A stretch of DNA of 64,000 bases from Scolanthus callimorphus (taxonomy: Eukaryota > Cnidaria > Anthozoa > Actiniaria > Edwardsiidae). The stretch lies in the NCBI GenBank assembly GCA_033964015.1, contig CM066920.1, forward strand, positions 558,001 through 622,000, read 5' to 3'. The first letter of the stretch is position 1. Every line of letters begins with the position of its first letter. The notes beneath the pieces are model-generated. The model was not told the DNA's origin. It saw only the letters and a program-made list of their open reading frames with translations, and ran no database searches. A program made the translations under genes and the position numbers. Positions 44,725 through 57,484 of the stretch are shown piece by piece.

Positions 44725-46040
44725 TTGGGTCGAGTTCTTACCCACTTCAACATAGTCTTTCTCCAGATGTCCGCGACACCTGTACCGGGCCTCTACAAAA
44801 ACGGCACAGGCCAAAATTGGGCTGACCATCAAGACCAATTGAGTCAGTTACGAATATTCGCGTTGAACAGTCTAAATAAAACGAAACTCTATTGTGATCT
44901 GATTAATAGGTACGCTCTAACTTATCAAGCTTGATGGTCAATTGAATTGACAACTAGGTCGGCACGTTTTTTGCTCATTTTGAGGCTGCTCCGGGGGAAA
45001 CATTTCATACACCGAGCAGGTACTTTCGAGATTGATCCGAAGGGCGAACAAATACTTAGGTTTCATTGAAAACAACATGGATTTTAAGCCGGTGGCTCGC
45101 CTCTCATAAAATACCCCCATTTAAGAAACTGTTCAAGGTTTGTTTAGACAAAGAACAGAAACTTGAAGGGATGAATTGCAGTTTGAACAATGGCCACGAG
45201 TCCCAGGACGTCTTTTACTAGTTGGCCTAACAGTACAATACAAAATAACAACAACGTGTGGTTTAATGATGCTCACTTGGGCCAAGTGAAAGAATGCGAA
45301 ACGTGTGAAGGGCTTTATGAGCCACCGTTACCTTATCAGCTTCGAACTACTGAAGCCTATAAAGACCTCTTCGAACTACTGAAGCCTATAAAGACCTCTT
45401 CGAACTACCGTGAAGCCTATAAAGACCTCCCTCTCGGGGTCAGAGATTTTTCTCTTTCTCCGCTTACTAGGGCTAACGCTCATAAGCACACATGGGACCA
45501 TTTCATTAGCACGTTAGCTTTCACTCCTTATCTCCACTCTGTTGAACTTAGTGCTATGCGGCCACAGGCTTGCCTGAACATCTACATATACTGAAACCTA
45601 TAAAGACCTCTGCTAATTGGATCACTACTTCCTTAAAACCAAGTCATATCGTGCGCTATCAGAATTTTGATATGAGAAATTCTCATATATTTACGAAACC
45701 CATTCATGACAAAATTCTGACAAGTTTGATATATGTCCACTTGTTTATTAAGGAAAAAGTAGAATTTGTCAAAAAGTGAAAAGTCTAAGCTTCTTTCACT
45801 TAAAATCAGTCAGTCCCCTGGTTTAGAATTGGTAAATAACTCGATTATGTGCAGAATAGAAACAATAATAGACTTGCATAGAATTCTTACCAGTACAATA
45901 CCTAATCCTTACCAAGGTCACAACAAACATACTACACATCATGGAAATCCAACCAACACACTCAAAAATACATTTTCTTTAAAAATATCCATTATTTTAG
46001 ATTCTAGGCCAATAATTGATGAAAAGTTGCTGCTTTAGAT
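44725..46040 (+). other. Cluster of unassigned plus-strand frames with a 29-bp tandem repeat
   Basis: Frames at 44764-44934 (after an acceptor-like tttctccag), 45190-45594 and 45766-46038 are open for 55-134 codons. I recognise none of them. Within the middle one, tcgaactactgaagcctataaagacctct repeats three times at ~45343-45430 with a 29-bp period, and a fourth partial copy lies at ~45588-45615. Because 29 is not a multiple of three, the repeat changes frame each time, which argues against coding use of that part. Confidence 0.3.
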
Positions 46041-49000
46041 CTCTTTTAATACAACTTTAGCTGCATATTCAACGGTTGGAAGAAAATAACAAGTAATGAA
46101 GTACTATTAATATTTTAAGATGTTAAAATGAGCCTCTATTCAATCAGTAAAACACCGATTTTTAAACAATAAATGGAAAACTGGGTGGTACCTTAATCCT
46201 ATCAAGCAGAACAGAAAAGGACGATAAGTGTTTTGCTTGGCAGGTGAGTAAAAACAAAGAGACAGAAATAGTTCTAGAATAACTCATGAAATGAACGTAA
46301 GCGACTCTAAATCGCTCTTACAGATTTCCTAAAAACCGTTTAGGACAAATTAATGGAACATTTGGTGGAAAAAATGTCGCACGATACACAAGTAGCCATA
46401 CCAAATAGCAACTCTATGGAAATAAAAATATAAAAAGAAGAAATAAATTGAAACAAGAAACTCTTTTCAAGTTGACGTTTTACGCCCGACATGACTGAAC
46501 ATATTCTTTTGATTTCAAAACAATGATTCACAACAATGAGATGAAGTAGCTCGAAGAATCAAAAAAGAAAGATTTTTGTTTTGATTCGGGATCATTTATT
46601 CATAAGTGTAAAAGTCGTAGAGGGCTGCAAGTTGGCAATAATATTCTACATGCCGCTAAAGAATTTGTGAAAAATTCCATCCGCGCATTTTTGTGGGGTT
46701 GGGTGGCTCTTACGAGCTTTTCGTTCCTCTATGTATGAGCCTTTCGATGTTATTACAGTCACAGGACACTCGAACCGTGAACACCTATACATTTCTTTCA
46801 CATTTTTTTCTGCGGTTTTGGGAAACTCAGATTCCGAATGAAAATACATTTTAACTTTTCTCTTGGTTATAAAACTTGTATTGTATTTTTCAAACAGTTT
46901 CAATAGCAAGCATGAAAATTAATATAACATTTGACCAAGTGTGTCACTGTTCGAGTGTCTTTACTGTAACAAAACAAGTTGCAATATTGCTATTTCTCGG
47001 AAAGATTCAGGAAGTAATACTCACGATTCAGAACCTCAACCGTGCCCACATAGTAAAATTGTACCACCAATGCTTTGCCTAATGTAAGTCACTAAACAAA
47101 ACAGGGGGAAGTGGAACGGCCTTAGACGACGAAACCTAGTTGTGATTATCAACCAAAAGCAGCCATTTATATTCATTGCAGTGGGGTATTTAGTGAGCCA
47201 TGAACAAGATGGTAGTAAATGGTCCAAAAGCTCGTCAAATTTGTTTTTAAGTATCTCAAATTAAACCTTTCCTCAAGCAAGCAGTCTGCCCTATTTACTG
47301 CACGCCAGGCCTTAATTCAAACTTTCTTTGATGCAACTTCAATTAAACTAAAAATATTACCCGAAATCGACCACAAAATTTAGGATTACTCTTTCGTTAG
47401 GCATTTCTTTGTATTAACCATAACCAAGAGCCTTCGTCAAAAAAGAACTGAAAGCTTAATGCCGAAAGCTTGCGTCAAATTGTTTTCCTCAATTTTCGAA
47501 CCAGCAAGATATTTTTCCGAATGTAATTTAAAACATATATCAAAGCTACAAAAAAGAGAATTGCATTCATAGAGGTGATTAAATATCCTCAATTTGTTGG
47601 GGAAGCTTTCTAATAAACGTTTGAGTTTTGTACCACCTACAAAGCGAAGCGAACTCGGGTAGCCAACGAAAAAACCTGCCATAAAAAGTTCACGAAAAAA
47701 CTAAAAAACCTGCCATAAAAAGTTCACGAAAACGAAACAGAGAATAAAAGCGCTTAGCTGCTAAAAAAAATGTCTACTAAACCCAATTGGAATTGCTGTA
47801 TTCTTCGGGGCGCAAAAAAGGTGATAATTCTGCAAAATAAATCTTGACAAATTTAGCGATTTTAATTCGAAAGAGCAGATGTTTTCCAATGTACGTTTAA
47901 GGACTCATTCGATTACGGCCAGATCGCTCTGTATTTTTGTCAAATTTCCGGATGGCAAGTGCAATTGTGGAAACGATATCCCCGGATCTCGAATCTTCAA
48001 ATTAGATGTTCAAGTTCGTGTAACAATGTATATACACAGGAATCGTTGTTATTGAAAACACTTGAAAATCAAAACCGTAAAAATAAGAAATCAAAGCTAG
48101 GAAAGGAGTGACCTACACTATTATTTGCATAATCGATTTTTGTCGGAAAGCTCCAAGAGCCGGCGATTTATAAAGAATATCAGACATGAACAACGGTCTG
48201 GCGCCACAAAGTTTGGCGAGACAATTTTAGCTGTTATTCTTCTTTTATACCGATAAATCATTAAGTATAGAATTCTAAGACATTCTTTGGGTCAATGTTT
48301 TTAATAATCATAGGGAAAAGGCCTCGTCTAAGCTTCAAACATTGCGTTTCGTTCGCGTCTCGGTAATTTTTTAAACATGTACATTGCGAACACATTTTTC
48401 TCCAGCAGATTGGAATAAAAGTATTTGATAAGGGCAAAGATCGGCCTTGATCGATTTCATAAATAGGAGAGGCGGGAATTTGTCGATAATATGGAATTTG
48501 TTCAACACCTTTGTATAGGTATTGCGAAAAGATTGCGTATCAAGATTCCAAAAAGATAACAAATCCGAGATAGCCTAGATTGCATAGTCACTTGCTGACA
48601 AAAGCCTTCCAATCGGGAAATGATTTCAGCGGGAATGTTATTCGATCCATCCATATATTGGCTTTGAATTTGATATAATTAAAGAATGTTTACGGCGTCG
48701 TAATGTAATTACAAAGTTATTACTTTTACATCTGTTCGAGAAAAAGGTACAAAATGAGCTACACAGCCAATTTGCTTTGATAGTTGCACGAAAGCTAAAA
48801 CTCCTTAAAGATGACCGCATGACTTCAAAAGTCAAGAGGGCAAACGGCTCTTTCATAAATAATGGAGATAATTTTATAGTCAGGAGAGTTGAGATTTGGC
48901 GCGTGGCCATGATGGCAATCTTCTGCATGACGCTGAGCAGGTCTGAAAATTTGTTCACGAAAATGCAACTAAAAGCTCCCGTACACCTCTAAAATATCGC

Positions 49001-52000
49001 AACGAGCTAAAACTGATATTTTGCTCACTTGTGGCGATTCGCTATGATTCTATGCGGAACGAGAAGGAAAATAAGCTTGTAAAAAGGAGACATTCGGGAA
49101 GATGTTCCCGTGTTAGTGAAAACGGGAGAGAACACTATCATACGAATTTATCTTATACTTTAGGATGATCTGTAAAGCAAGCGACCACCAGTACTCAGCA
49201 TAAGGCCATGTAGGAAGAAGGAAAGTTCTAAATGTTGGTAACACAAGAGGGAAATAGAGTTTGTGTGTTAACAGAAAAATGAACATTAAACTGTGTACAA
49301 AGTACTTGAAGGATAAGAAGACCATCAATGGCCAATAAAGATATGGCGATGATTGAATACAATTATTGAGTGCCTTGTGTAGCAGCGAAGGTTTTGGAGG
49401 TAACAGAAATTCAAGCCATCGTCTATCATTCATCATAAAGTGTTAACCCTAAGCAATCAAATTACAATGAAAAAACACTTTAGTATGTGAGTATAGGAAT
49501 GTGTCTACATTAGCAATCGTATAATCGGATAACATTACCTTTAGCGCCCGAATCTTAAAGGTGTTCCTGGAATATGATGGTGTTGCCTGGAATCGCTAGA
49601 TGCTGTGGCCAGTGTGTCGGGCTGTAAGTGCGGTGCAGCAACTGTTTTGTTTCCTCAACAAGACAAACTGGCGACCTACTACAGTCCTAATCATCAATCA
49701 AATTCACACATTAGTTAATTATCAAGATAAGGACCCGACCTCTAACTCTAGCCAGCCACTGAAACCAAGCAAGTGACATTAAAACCGTATTTCCAAAACG
49801 CCAAGCCAAATGGCCAGTCAAGCCGCCGGTAGAATCAGATACAAAGCTTATCGCGCGTGCACCGAAAAAATCAGATCAAAATCGATTGCAATAGATCAGA
49901 TCAGATCGATTGCAATAGATCCTCGAGTACGAAAAACAAAAGAATCTTACCGGGATTCGGAAAAGAATCTCTCAAAACGCCACAGGTTCCTGTAATTTGG
50001 GACTAATTTTCCAGCTAAAAAACAGTAAGAGATTCTTCCGAGCAAATTATTAGCGGACACCAAAAATGGCAATATTTGACCCCCGCTAAGGTTTTGTTTG
50101 CGACCAACTCCCGTAGGACGTTTCGTTAACAAATTGGGTGTTAGGTCATTTTATATACCGATTTAAAGATTTCATAAGCCGTAAGTGTATGACTGCAATT
50201 GAGTATTATTTATACCCATTTACTGATAACATTTGGTGATCCTAAGTGTAGTTATTTTCGCCCTTCCCAAGGGTTTTATTTGCAATAAAAGTTGTTGGCG
50301 ATCTTTATCGGCGATAAAAGCGTTCGAAAAAGCTTAGTGTAAGTTAGGATTGTAAACAAATATGCCGAATAATAATAGCAACAAGAGGCTTTGAACTGTC
50401 AATGTTTTTAACACGTGCCAGCGCTATAAATGTCAAATTTGTGTGAATGCTCTTTCTGTATGCAAACTCAGTCTTGCCCTTACAAACGTTCTGCCAATCG
50501 CTACTTTGAATTGAATGCAGGCTAACGCTTGTAATGCACCATGGTCGTGTTGATAGCCAGCACATGTACAACTACAATAAAGGCTCTGTCAACTCTGGCG
50601 CTTTCACTGCCCATTACACATCTTGTAAATATTGACTCATCGACCTATTTACGCGCCCAGTCCCAGGACAACCTTTTACAACTACTCGCTTGAAATCTCT
50701 TGAAAATGGTTACTGTGTTTGAACGTTTTAGCGAATCTATTTATAGAATGTTTAGGGAAATGCAGACCAGTTAGGTGCAGTTTTAACAGGCAATTTCATA
50801 GTTGCTTTTAAACGAATTTTGTTGTCATAAACAGCGTTGTTATAAACAATCTTGATTGAAACGGTTGAGTGAGATTGCGTTCAGCTAAAATACATTTTAA
50901 GCACTTCTAAATTCCAACTGGCTTGGGTAATGGGGCGTAAAATCACGGTTGGAGAGGAGACGCGGAAACGGCGTTAACACTTTACAAAAAAGAGACTTAA
51001 AGATATGTTATTCAAAGTTTAAAAACAAACAGAGCCATTACAGCGAAAACCTTTTTCTCTTTTACACAGTTTTTCGAATTTAAACCGCATTTCGAAACTC
51101 CTTGCTATAACAAGGGTAACGCATACACATCACCTGCATTAACATACCATCAAACTTTTAAGCCATTTTCAAAGTGTACAACAAAGGTTGGAAAATTAAA
51201 CATGTACTACTAGTACTTAAAGGTTTTGTAAAAGAAGCTGTAGTTGTACCGAATATAAAGTACAAAGTACGGGGAATTGAACATGAATTGTTCCAAGTTT
51301 GAGCTCTATGTGGTGCTGGGTTGCGGGCATGTTAACTGGTTGTCCATTTTCTTGGCTTTAAAGAGCATCTGGATATTAAACAACCTACATTGTCCTTCTT
51401 GTTGTTGTTGACCGTAATTACTAATCTATTGATCCCCAAACCACAAGAAAACAAGCGATCTATTACTTCCCTGTTCAAGAACCACGAACACGAGATGTTC
51501 AATACCATTCCAATGCATTTCATACAAAGTTCCTTCACGAGACCGGAATGTTTTGAGACTGTGGGCTCAAGTATCGAGAGATTCGCTATGGTTTCTAGGC
51601 CAAAGGTTCACTCGGTTTCAGGCTAAAAGATCACCGCGATCCTTCCTCCTTGAGCGGGTACTATAGCTTTGTTGTGACACGTTTTTTCTTTCATTCGAAG
51701 GTGTGCGATTGCAGGTAGTTTTGGATAGAATCAAAAACGTTAACGAAACAAACTGGTGACTTATTTAAATTCCTTTAAAGGTCTTACTCGGCATGACTCT
51801 CAACTGTTAAACATTTCCTACACTTAATAGAAGAAAGAATACAATCTTAGACTGGACACAACAAGAAAAGAAGACGTCATTAAGTGCTATTGCCGGAAAC
51901 TCTGACTAAAACACTTGCTATTCTCGGCTTGTCAATGCTAAATCAAAATCTTCCGAATACCACCCGCCTTCCTTTGTGGTGTAACATTCGATTCTCGCTA

Positions 52001-53500
52001 ATAAGTCCACAAACAACCAGTGAAATTTGCCGGCCGCGATTCCCCTTTGGAGACAGCCCTGTACGCGTGCGCTCATAGAGGGTACACGCGGTGTTGCAAT
52101 TAGTCCTCGCGCATAATGATCGCTTAATGCTCCTACAACCTTCAAATGGCACATGGCAGAGAACGGGTCCCTTGAAAAACAAACCACAAAAAGGCTGTAT
52201 CTCTAGATTGGATCACAAGTACAAAGGAAATGCTTTGTTCTATGCCTCTAGCCAAAGTGGCACTTGTGCCGTGGCAAAGCCGATCAGCCAGCGATCAATG
52301 CATTGAATGGCCTATGCAAAGGATACTATAAAACTGTTCAATGGTTTGAAGTGGGATTACATTAGTTAATAATATTAGTCAGTTACTTGAGCTGTGGTTC
52401 AGTTTAGCTAAGCCTCTCCGAGTGCCTTAATTGTTGCTAATCCCAGTTGAATATATCCTCGTACATTCAAAGCGATCAAAAGAGCAAATGCAACCTGATT
52501 AGAAACACAAAGAGAGTTACACACAGAACGGCGGTGGGAGCATTGTTCACGCTGAACGTGTGTTAGATTCTTCAAAAATCTTTACCTCTCATTAAATTCA
52601 ATTTTTTTCAAGTAAAAAAGCGCGTAAACAAAGCGACCACGCGCGAAGCACAAGTGTAAGATTGACATAGTCGTACAGTTTGTAGTTTTGTTCAAGTTTT
52701 TGTTCGCCTTTTTGGTCGTCGCTCAATTAAATGTAGCACTGTGCACGTGTTCATGCCAAGTTGGACCGGCGCTTTGTTGTTCATCACAGAAAAAAAGAGT
52801 TAAAGAACAAGTTCCTTTGAAAGATGTGAGCGTGAAAAAGGAAAAACGTCGACAATCGAAACCCTACATACAGCCTAACTCGACAAGCATTCAAATCAAG
52901 AAACCGCATCAAAATCAAAAGTTGAAAATTTCTTTAACAAAAAAGTTTTTTAAAAATGAAGAAAAATAATTGTATGCACGCTAATTGAACAAAGCACTCT
53001 TAAACAAGATAATTTTACATAAGAATTTTTGATAGAAGATATGTGTCGATGGAGAATTTGGCTTATGACACCGAATTCATAGTTCAGTAAAAAAAAAAAT
53101 GTTCGCAGCAAGATAATCGAAACATGCGAAAAAAGCGGATAATTCAACAACTACTTTTTCAAAACTATTGCCGTACGCTTGAAAATTATGCGAGCTAAAA
53201 CAGCAATCGGTAAACATCGTCTGACTTGCTGTTTGAGTTCTCAAAACATCTATCTCGCCGTGAGAGAATGCATCGGATGAGTTTGAATGAGGCAGCGCTA
53301 AAACGGATGCTTTTCAAAACGCTACCAGTAAGATTAGTATGAACAAAGAAAAACAATGGTGAAAACACTAGTGGCGCAAATATTTTCGAATACGATTTTC
53401 AGAAAAAGAGGATTTTAAAAACGGACAAGTGTTTGGACGAACGGGAAGAAAACGTCACGGGAAGTCAGGGAAGAAAACGTTCATTCTCTACAAGGCCGTG
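46041..53500. other. Gene-poor AT-rich region
   Basis: No supported gene. Small features: a 31-bp tandem duplication (aacctgccataaaaagttcacg) at ~47676-47730 and a cagatcagatcgattgcaatagatc duplication at ~49870-49922. A 93-codon frame at 52688-52969 begins with a signal-peptide-like hydrophobic segment and Cys-rich patch but has no in-frame ATG, so it is not called. Confidence 0.45.
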
Positions 53501-53734
53501 TTTTTATGAAATTCGGGGGGGGGGGGGGGGGGGGAATTCGAGATGTGTTTTCGTTTTCGTCGCGCATGAACGGATACAGGCATGAATATATTGGATTGTT
53601 TTTTTAGATATGATTTCCTTTTAAACGTGGAGTTAAACAGTGCAATGTTTTCTGCTCGCAATCCATTACGAGACAAGTTGCAAGAGCAATTGCAGCTGAT
53701 ATTAGCTCGCAACGTATCGAACGTTTTACTATTT

Positions 53735-54050
53735 GTCCATTCTCGTACCCAGAGCTTCCCGGCTCGTCTGCTCGCAAGGGATTCTCTAGGGACATCCATT
53801 TGAGGGCCGTCGCTGATTGGCTGATTTTGAACGTTTGGGACATGCGCAGAAAGTTGTTTCTCTCAACGACTCTGTATCAAATCTCGCGCATGCTTCGATG
53901 GCTGTCACCTGGGTCCGGTTGCTCGATAGTGGTTTATCACTAATCCAGGATTAATTACCATGGTAACTCGATGGTTTTGGTTTTGTTCAGGACTAAACCT
54001 GGTTTAAATTTAACCCATCTTTGAACAACCCGCTCCAGAGCCTCCCCCCG
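53735..54050. repeat. Fragment of the 24268 foldback family plus an adjoining MITE-like piece
   Basis: 53738-53925 matches one arm of the 24268-24730 element (cattctcgtacccagagc ... ccggctcgtct ... tgattggctgattttgaacg ... ctcgcgcatgc). At ~53911-54030, gggtccggttgctcgatag ... ttgaacaaccc forms imperfect inverted ends around tggtttatcactaatccagg, suggesting a small element nested in it. Confidence 0.65.
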
Positions 54051-54109
54051 CGAGGATCGAGAATGCTATTTGTCCGCCATTTTGATACAGAACGCACAGG
54101 CGCAAAGAA

Positions 54110-54420
54110 GCCCGGGAGCGAAATTACGAGTCAAGTTGCAAGATTTGCTGTTACACGCTGCAATGCGAGACAAGTCCTGATGATTTTTATTCCGTGTCTA
54201 AATAAAGTTACATTACATTACATTACAAGATGCTGCAATCCGTCGCGTGAAGTAGAATCGTATCCTACTGGCTGTAACGGTTGCAGTAACCTGTCTCGCA
54301 ACGTTGCAGAGGTTGTTACACGCTGTAATGCCACGTTACAGAGGGTGTTACACGCTGCAATGCCACGTTGCAGAAGGTGTTACACGCTGTAAAGGCTCGT
54401 GCAACTTGTCTCGCAATTGT
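54110..54420. repeat. Degenerate repeats of gttacacgctgcaatgc and gttgcagaggttg
   Basis: gttacacgctg(c/t)aatgc occurs at least four times, alternating with acgttgcaga(a/g)g and tgtctcgcaac. Embedded at ~54176-54230 is tcctgatgatttttattccgtg followed by aaataaagttacattacattacatt, a second copy of the retroelement-like tail seen at ~13681. The (acatt)n end is typical of some non-LTR retroelements. Confidence 0.65.
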
Positions 54421-54910
54421 TTTCGTTTTTATTTTGTACTGTAGTTTAAAAGATATATTTTTTTTATTTTTCTATATATTTTTCTTTCTTGTATGTATTG
54501 AAGGGTGCTTTGTCGGCACCCATTCTCGTACACAGAGCTCCTTCCAAATAAATTAACTATCATCCATGTACCCATTGTATACTAGAATAAAATCTCTCCC
54601 CTCTTTGTCGTGATTTGATGAATTACTCGGTTGATGAGTCTATCAGAACTAGTAGAAGAGTTCTATTTATTTTGATTTTTCTAAATGTTCAAGTTCTTTT
54701 ATACGGGGATGCTGGGTAGGGAAATATACAGAAGGAAAAATGTGCAATTCGGGTATAAAAATGGTCAGAAGTTCGCCGTATCGGGTTAGTTTTGAGGTTG
54801 ATGTGTTCGGGAAACTATAACACACAGAAACTAATGCTTGGTTTTCCGAAATCCTCGCTCCAGTTACCTCCTTCGGTTTGGCTGTATGAAAAGCCACTAT
54901 TGGTATATAA

Positions 54911-55350
54911 GGGAGCATTCATTATTTATGCTAGGGGGTGGGCTGGCAAGATTTTTCATACAGCCCCAAAAACCTCTTGACCCCCTCCAAGTATCAATAA
55001 AAACCTCAAAACCTCTTTAGGCAATTTTTATAATAATGATAGCCCCCCCCCCCCTCCCCCTTTAGATCAGGACGAAATGTTGGGACATGTAGATACCAAG
55101 TAGACCAGTTCCTGTATTTTTAGGACATTTCCTGTGTGCATGAACAGTTTGTTGTTATTTTACAGGTGTGCATCCTCTTGTATCCATATGTTGAATTAAA
55201 GTCACTGTCATAAAACGTAGATAACCCCTCACAGTTGTTTTCATATTTTCTGGTGACCCCCTACTTGAACGTGCCGAATTTAACATGCCCCCCCCCCCCC
55301 CCCATAATTCTTGCCAGCCCACCCCCTGGCATAAATAATGAATGCTCCCT
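54911..55350. mobile_element. Foldback element, 440 bp, with CATTCATTATTTATG ends
   Basis: Left end gggagcattcattatttatg then ctagggggtgggctggcaag; right end cttgccagcccaccccc then tggcataaataatgaatgctccc, an almost perfect inverted copy. C-runs occur at ~55042 and ~55290. Its end sequence resembles that of the 6622-7442 element (gctgcattcattatgtat). Non-autonomous. Confidence 0.85.
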
Positions 55351-57257
55351 AAATTGAGTTATAAAAACGAAAGGTCTTGAGAGGCTGGACCGAGAGTAAA
55401 CATATTTTATTTAAAAGAAAACTTTGAAAGGCAAGTCATTCTACTTTTGAGAATGTTGTCCCTCTCAGCCATGTTTTCCCAGACGAATTTTACCACGGGT
55501 TTAGGGGCGATTCCATCGTATCTCTTGTTTATGATACTTGTAGAGGCGGGGTTTGCTTTGTATGTTTACTATGAATAAAAAGGTATTTTTGTTACTTTCA
55601 AAAGCCGTGCATTTTATCAGAAAATGTTCTACGCCGGTATGGTAGAAAAGTAATTTCTAATTAGTTCTTAAAATACCTGTGATGGATGTCACACAGAGAC
55701 CCCGGCAAAACAACATTATGTGTCTCGATCTGTCTAGGATCCGAAATTCTTCGACGCGACGCGAAAACACACGGGCACCAAAGTATCCATGGGAACTAAT
55801 GCCCAGATTTTTAAATCCCTCCGACAGTGCAAGTTTGCAAAACGCCACGCAGACGCAAAATAAACGTTCTGAAGCGTCAGCTAGTCTTTGTTCAGGTTTC
55901 GAGGGCATTTCGCGTAGTTTTGATACATTCTCGCGTTATCAAGTGATTAGTTTTTTTCTTTTTAACAATGAAAAACAGTCAAAAATTAATGGTAATTCCA
56001 ATGCAAAGAACATAAATTATATTTGACATGTCAATATTTGTTATGTCTAAGTCAATATCTACATTATTTGCATTTTTTTATAAACAACTGTAACAAGATT
56101 TGCAGTAAAAAACTACTGCGAAACTAGCAAACCAATGCGGCAGGACGACACAGAAGACATTAAAACAAGTTTTCAAAGTTTCTTTCCCGCACACGGAATC
56201 AAGAAGGGCCATGCTGAGAAGTCTATCGCCATGAGTGTAGCAAGTAAGACAAAGCTCACCATAGCACTCTGCGGGTGACTCATTCATGCAAACGACATTT
56301 TTATGAATACTATTTCTATGGCAAGCGTTTCACAGCAGTACAAACTATTCTAGAACACAGACTAATGAATGCTCTTAAAACAAATAATCAAATCTTCATT
56401 ATACAATAACGCCGTTATTTTTGTAGTGTCACACAGAAATCTTCTTACTTCGAAGTTTGAAAATGAAAATAAAAAAATAAAATAAGATTGAAGCTTTGGT
56501 CATGTTGGGCAAGTCTTATTAGCCACTTTTTTCACTATCAATTTACCAGCGCAAAAACAGCTCGCATCATGGTGCTCGTAATCCTCACAAAACCCATGTA
56601 GAGAGGACAGTTTTTATTATCAAACGTTTATTGGTATCCACAGGGCTTCGAGTTGGCCCAGTTTACAAGAACAGAGTAGTGACAATGGGTCGTTTTCCAT
56701 TTACAAAATTTTTAAGTTTTTAATATCGTCTGGTTTTCATTATTTTGGTTTTATGACAATACACTTGTGAAAACAAGTCACCAGCTGGTAACATGCTCCA
56801 AACTAGTTGCAAAACATCTCTTAATCACCATTTAAATCCACATTACAATAGAAAGCCTACAAGATTCGGTCACTAGGTGGTGGCAAAGTTTGAGATTGTA
56901 AGTGACCTGGGGCCGGTTCCTGAAAGGTTGGATAAAGTTATCAACGGATAAAAGCTATCTGTTGTATAGGTTTTGTTCAGGATTTATCCGTTGGATAAGC
57001 GTTTTTCCACTGATAACTCTTAACTGGCCTTCTAGGGACCGGCCCCTGGACTATAATTTTGGCTCCATTTCCAAGCCATAACCTTAACCATTTATGAAGG
57101 GCGATTTTACCATGACAGACAGCAGATGTTACTCATGTTAGATCACTTTTGTCAATTGTCAGCTGAGAGTGTGGTATCAATCCGATGTGTAGAATATTTG
57201 TATATAGGAAGAAATTATTACCAGTCACACCCACATTTTTTCTTTTAACCTTTTTTT
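55351..57257. other. Gene-poor region left of HPF1
   Basis: Overlapping frames on both strands at 55657-56026 show no family resemblance. A small foldback element lies at 56906-57049. The last part probably includes HPF1 3' flank. Confidence 0.45.
56906..57049. repeat. Short MITE-like inverted repeat
   Basis: Ends cctggggccggttcctgaaag and ctagggaccggcccctgg are inverted copies; gttatcaacggataa and ttatccgttggataa/gataac recur inside. Confidence 0.7.
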
Positions 57258-57484
57258 CTACCAGTGCCTCAACCAATTCTCATTTCTCTTCCGGACATGG
57301 TATACTTCTGACACGACCGACAGCAATCCATGTGTGTGGTGACCGTTTAGACAAACGTTAGGAAAAATATTTTTTTTCTCGGAAATGAATGGAATTTTGT
57401 GTAGGCCTAGAAGTAGTCTAAAAACAAACTCGAATGAACGATTCACGTTTACATTAAGTATTGTGAAGTCCAAAGAAGCCTGTT

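Noticed and set aside
52688..52969. Secreted Lys-rich peptide with a signal-like N-terminus
   Set aside because: The frame has no in-frame ATG before the upstream stop, and the basic tail is low complexity; no evidence of a gene.
55657..56026. Overlapping frames on both strands around 55.8 kb
   Set aside because: Mutually overlapping, no splice signals of quality and no recognised domain.
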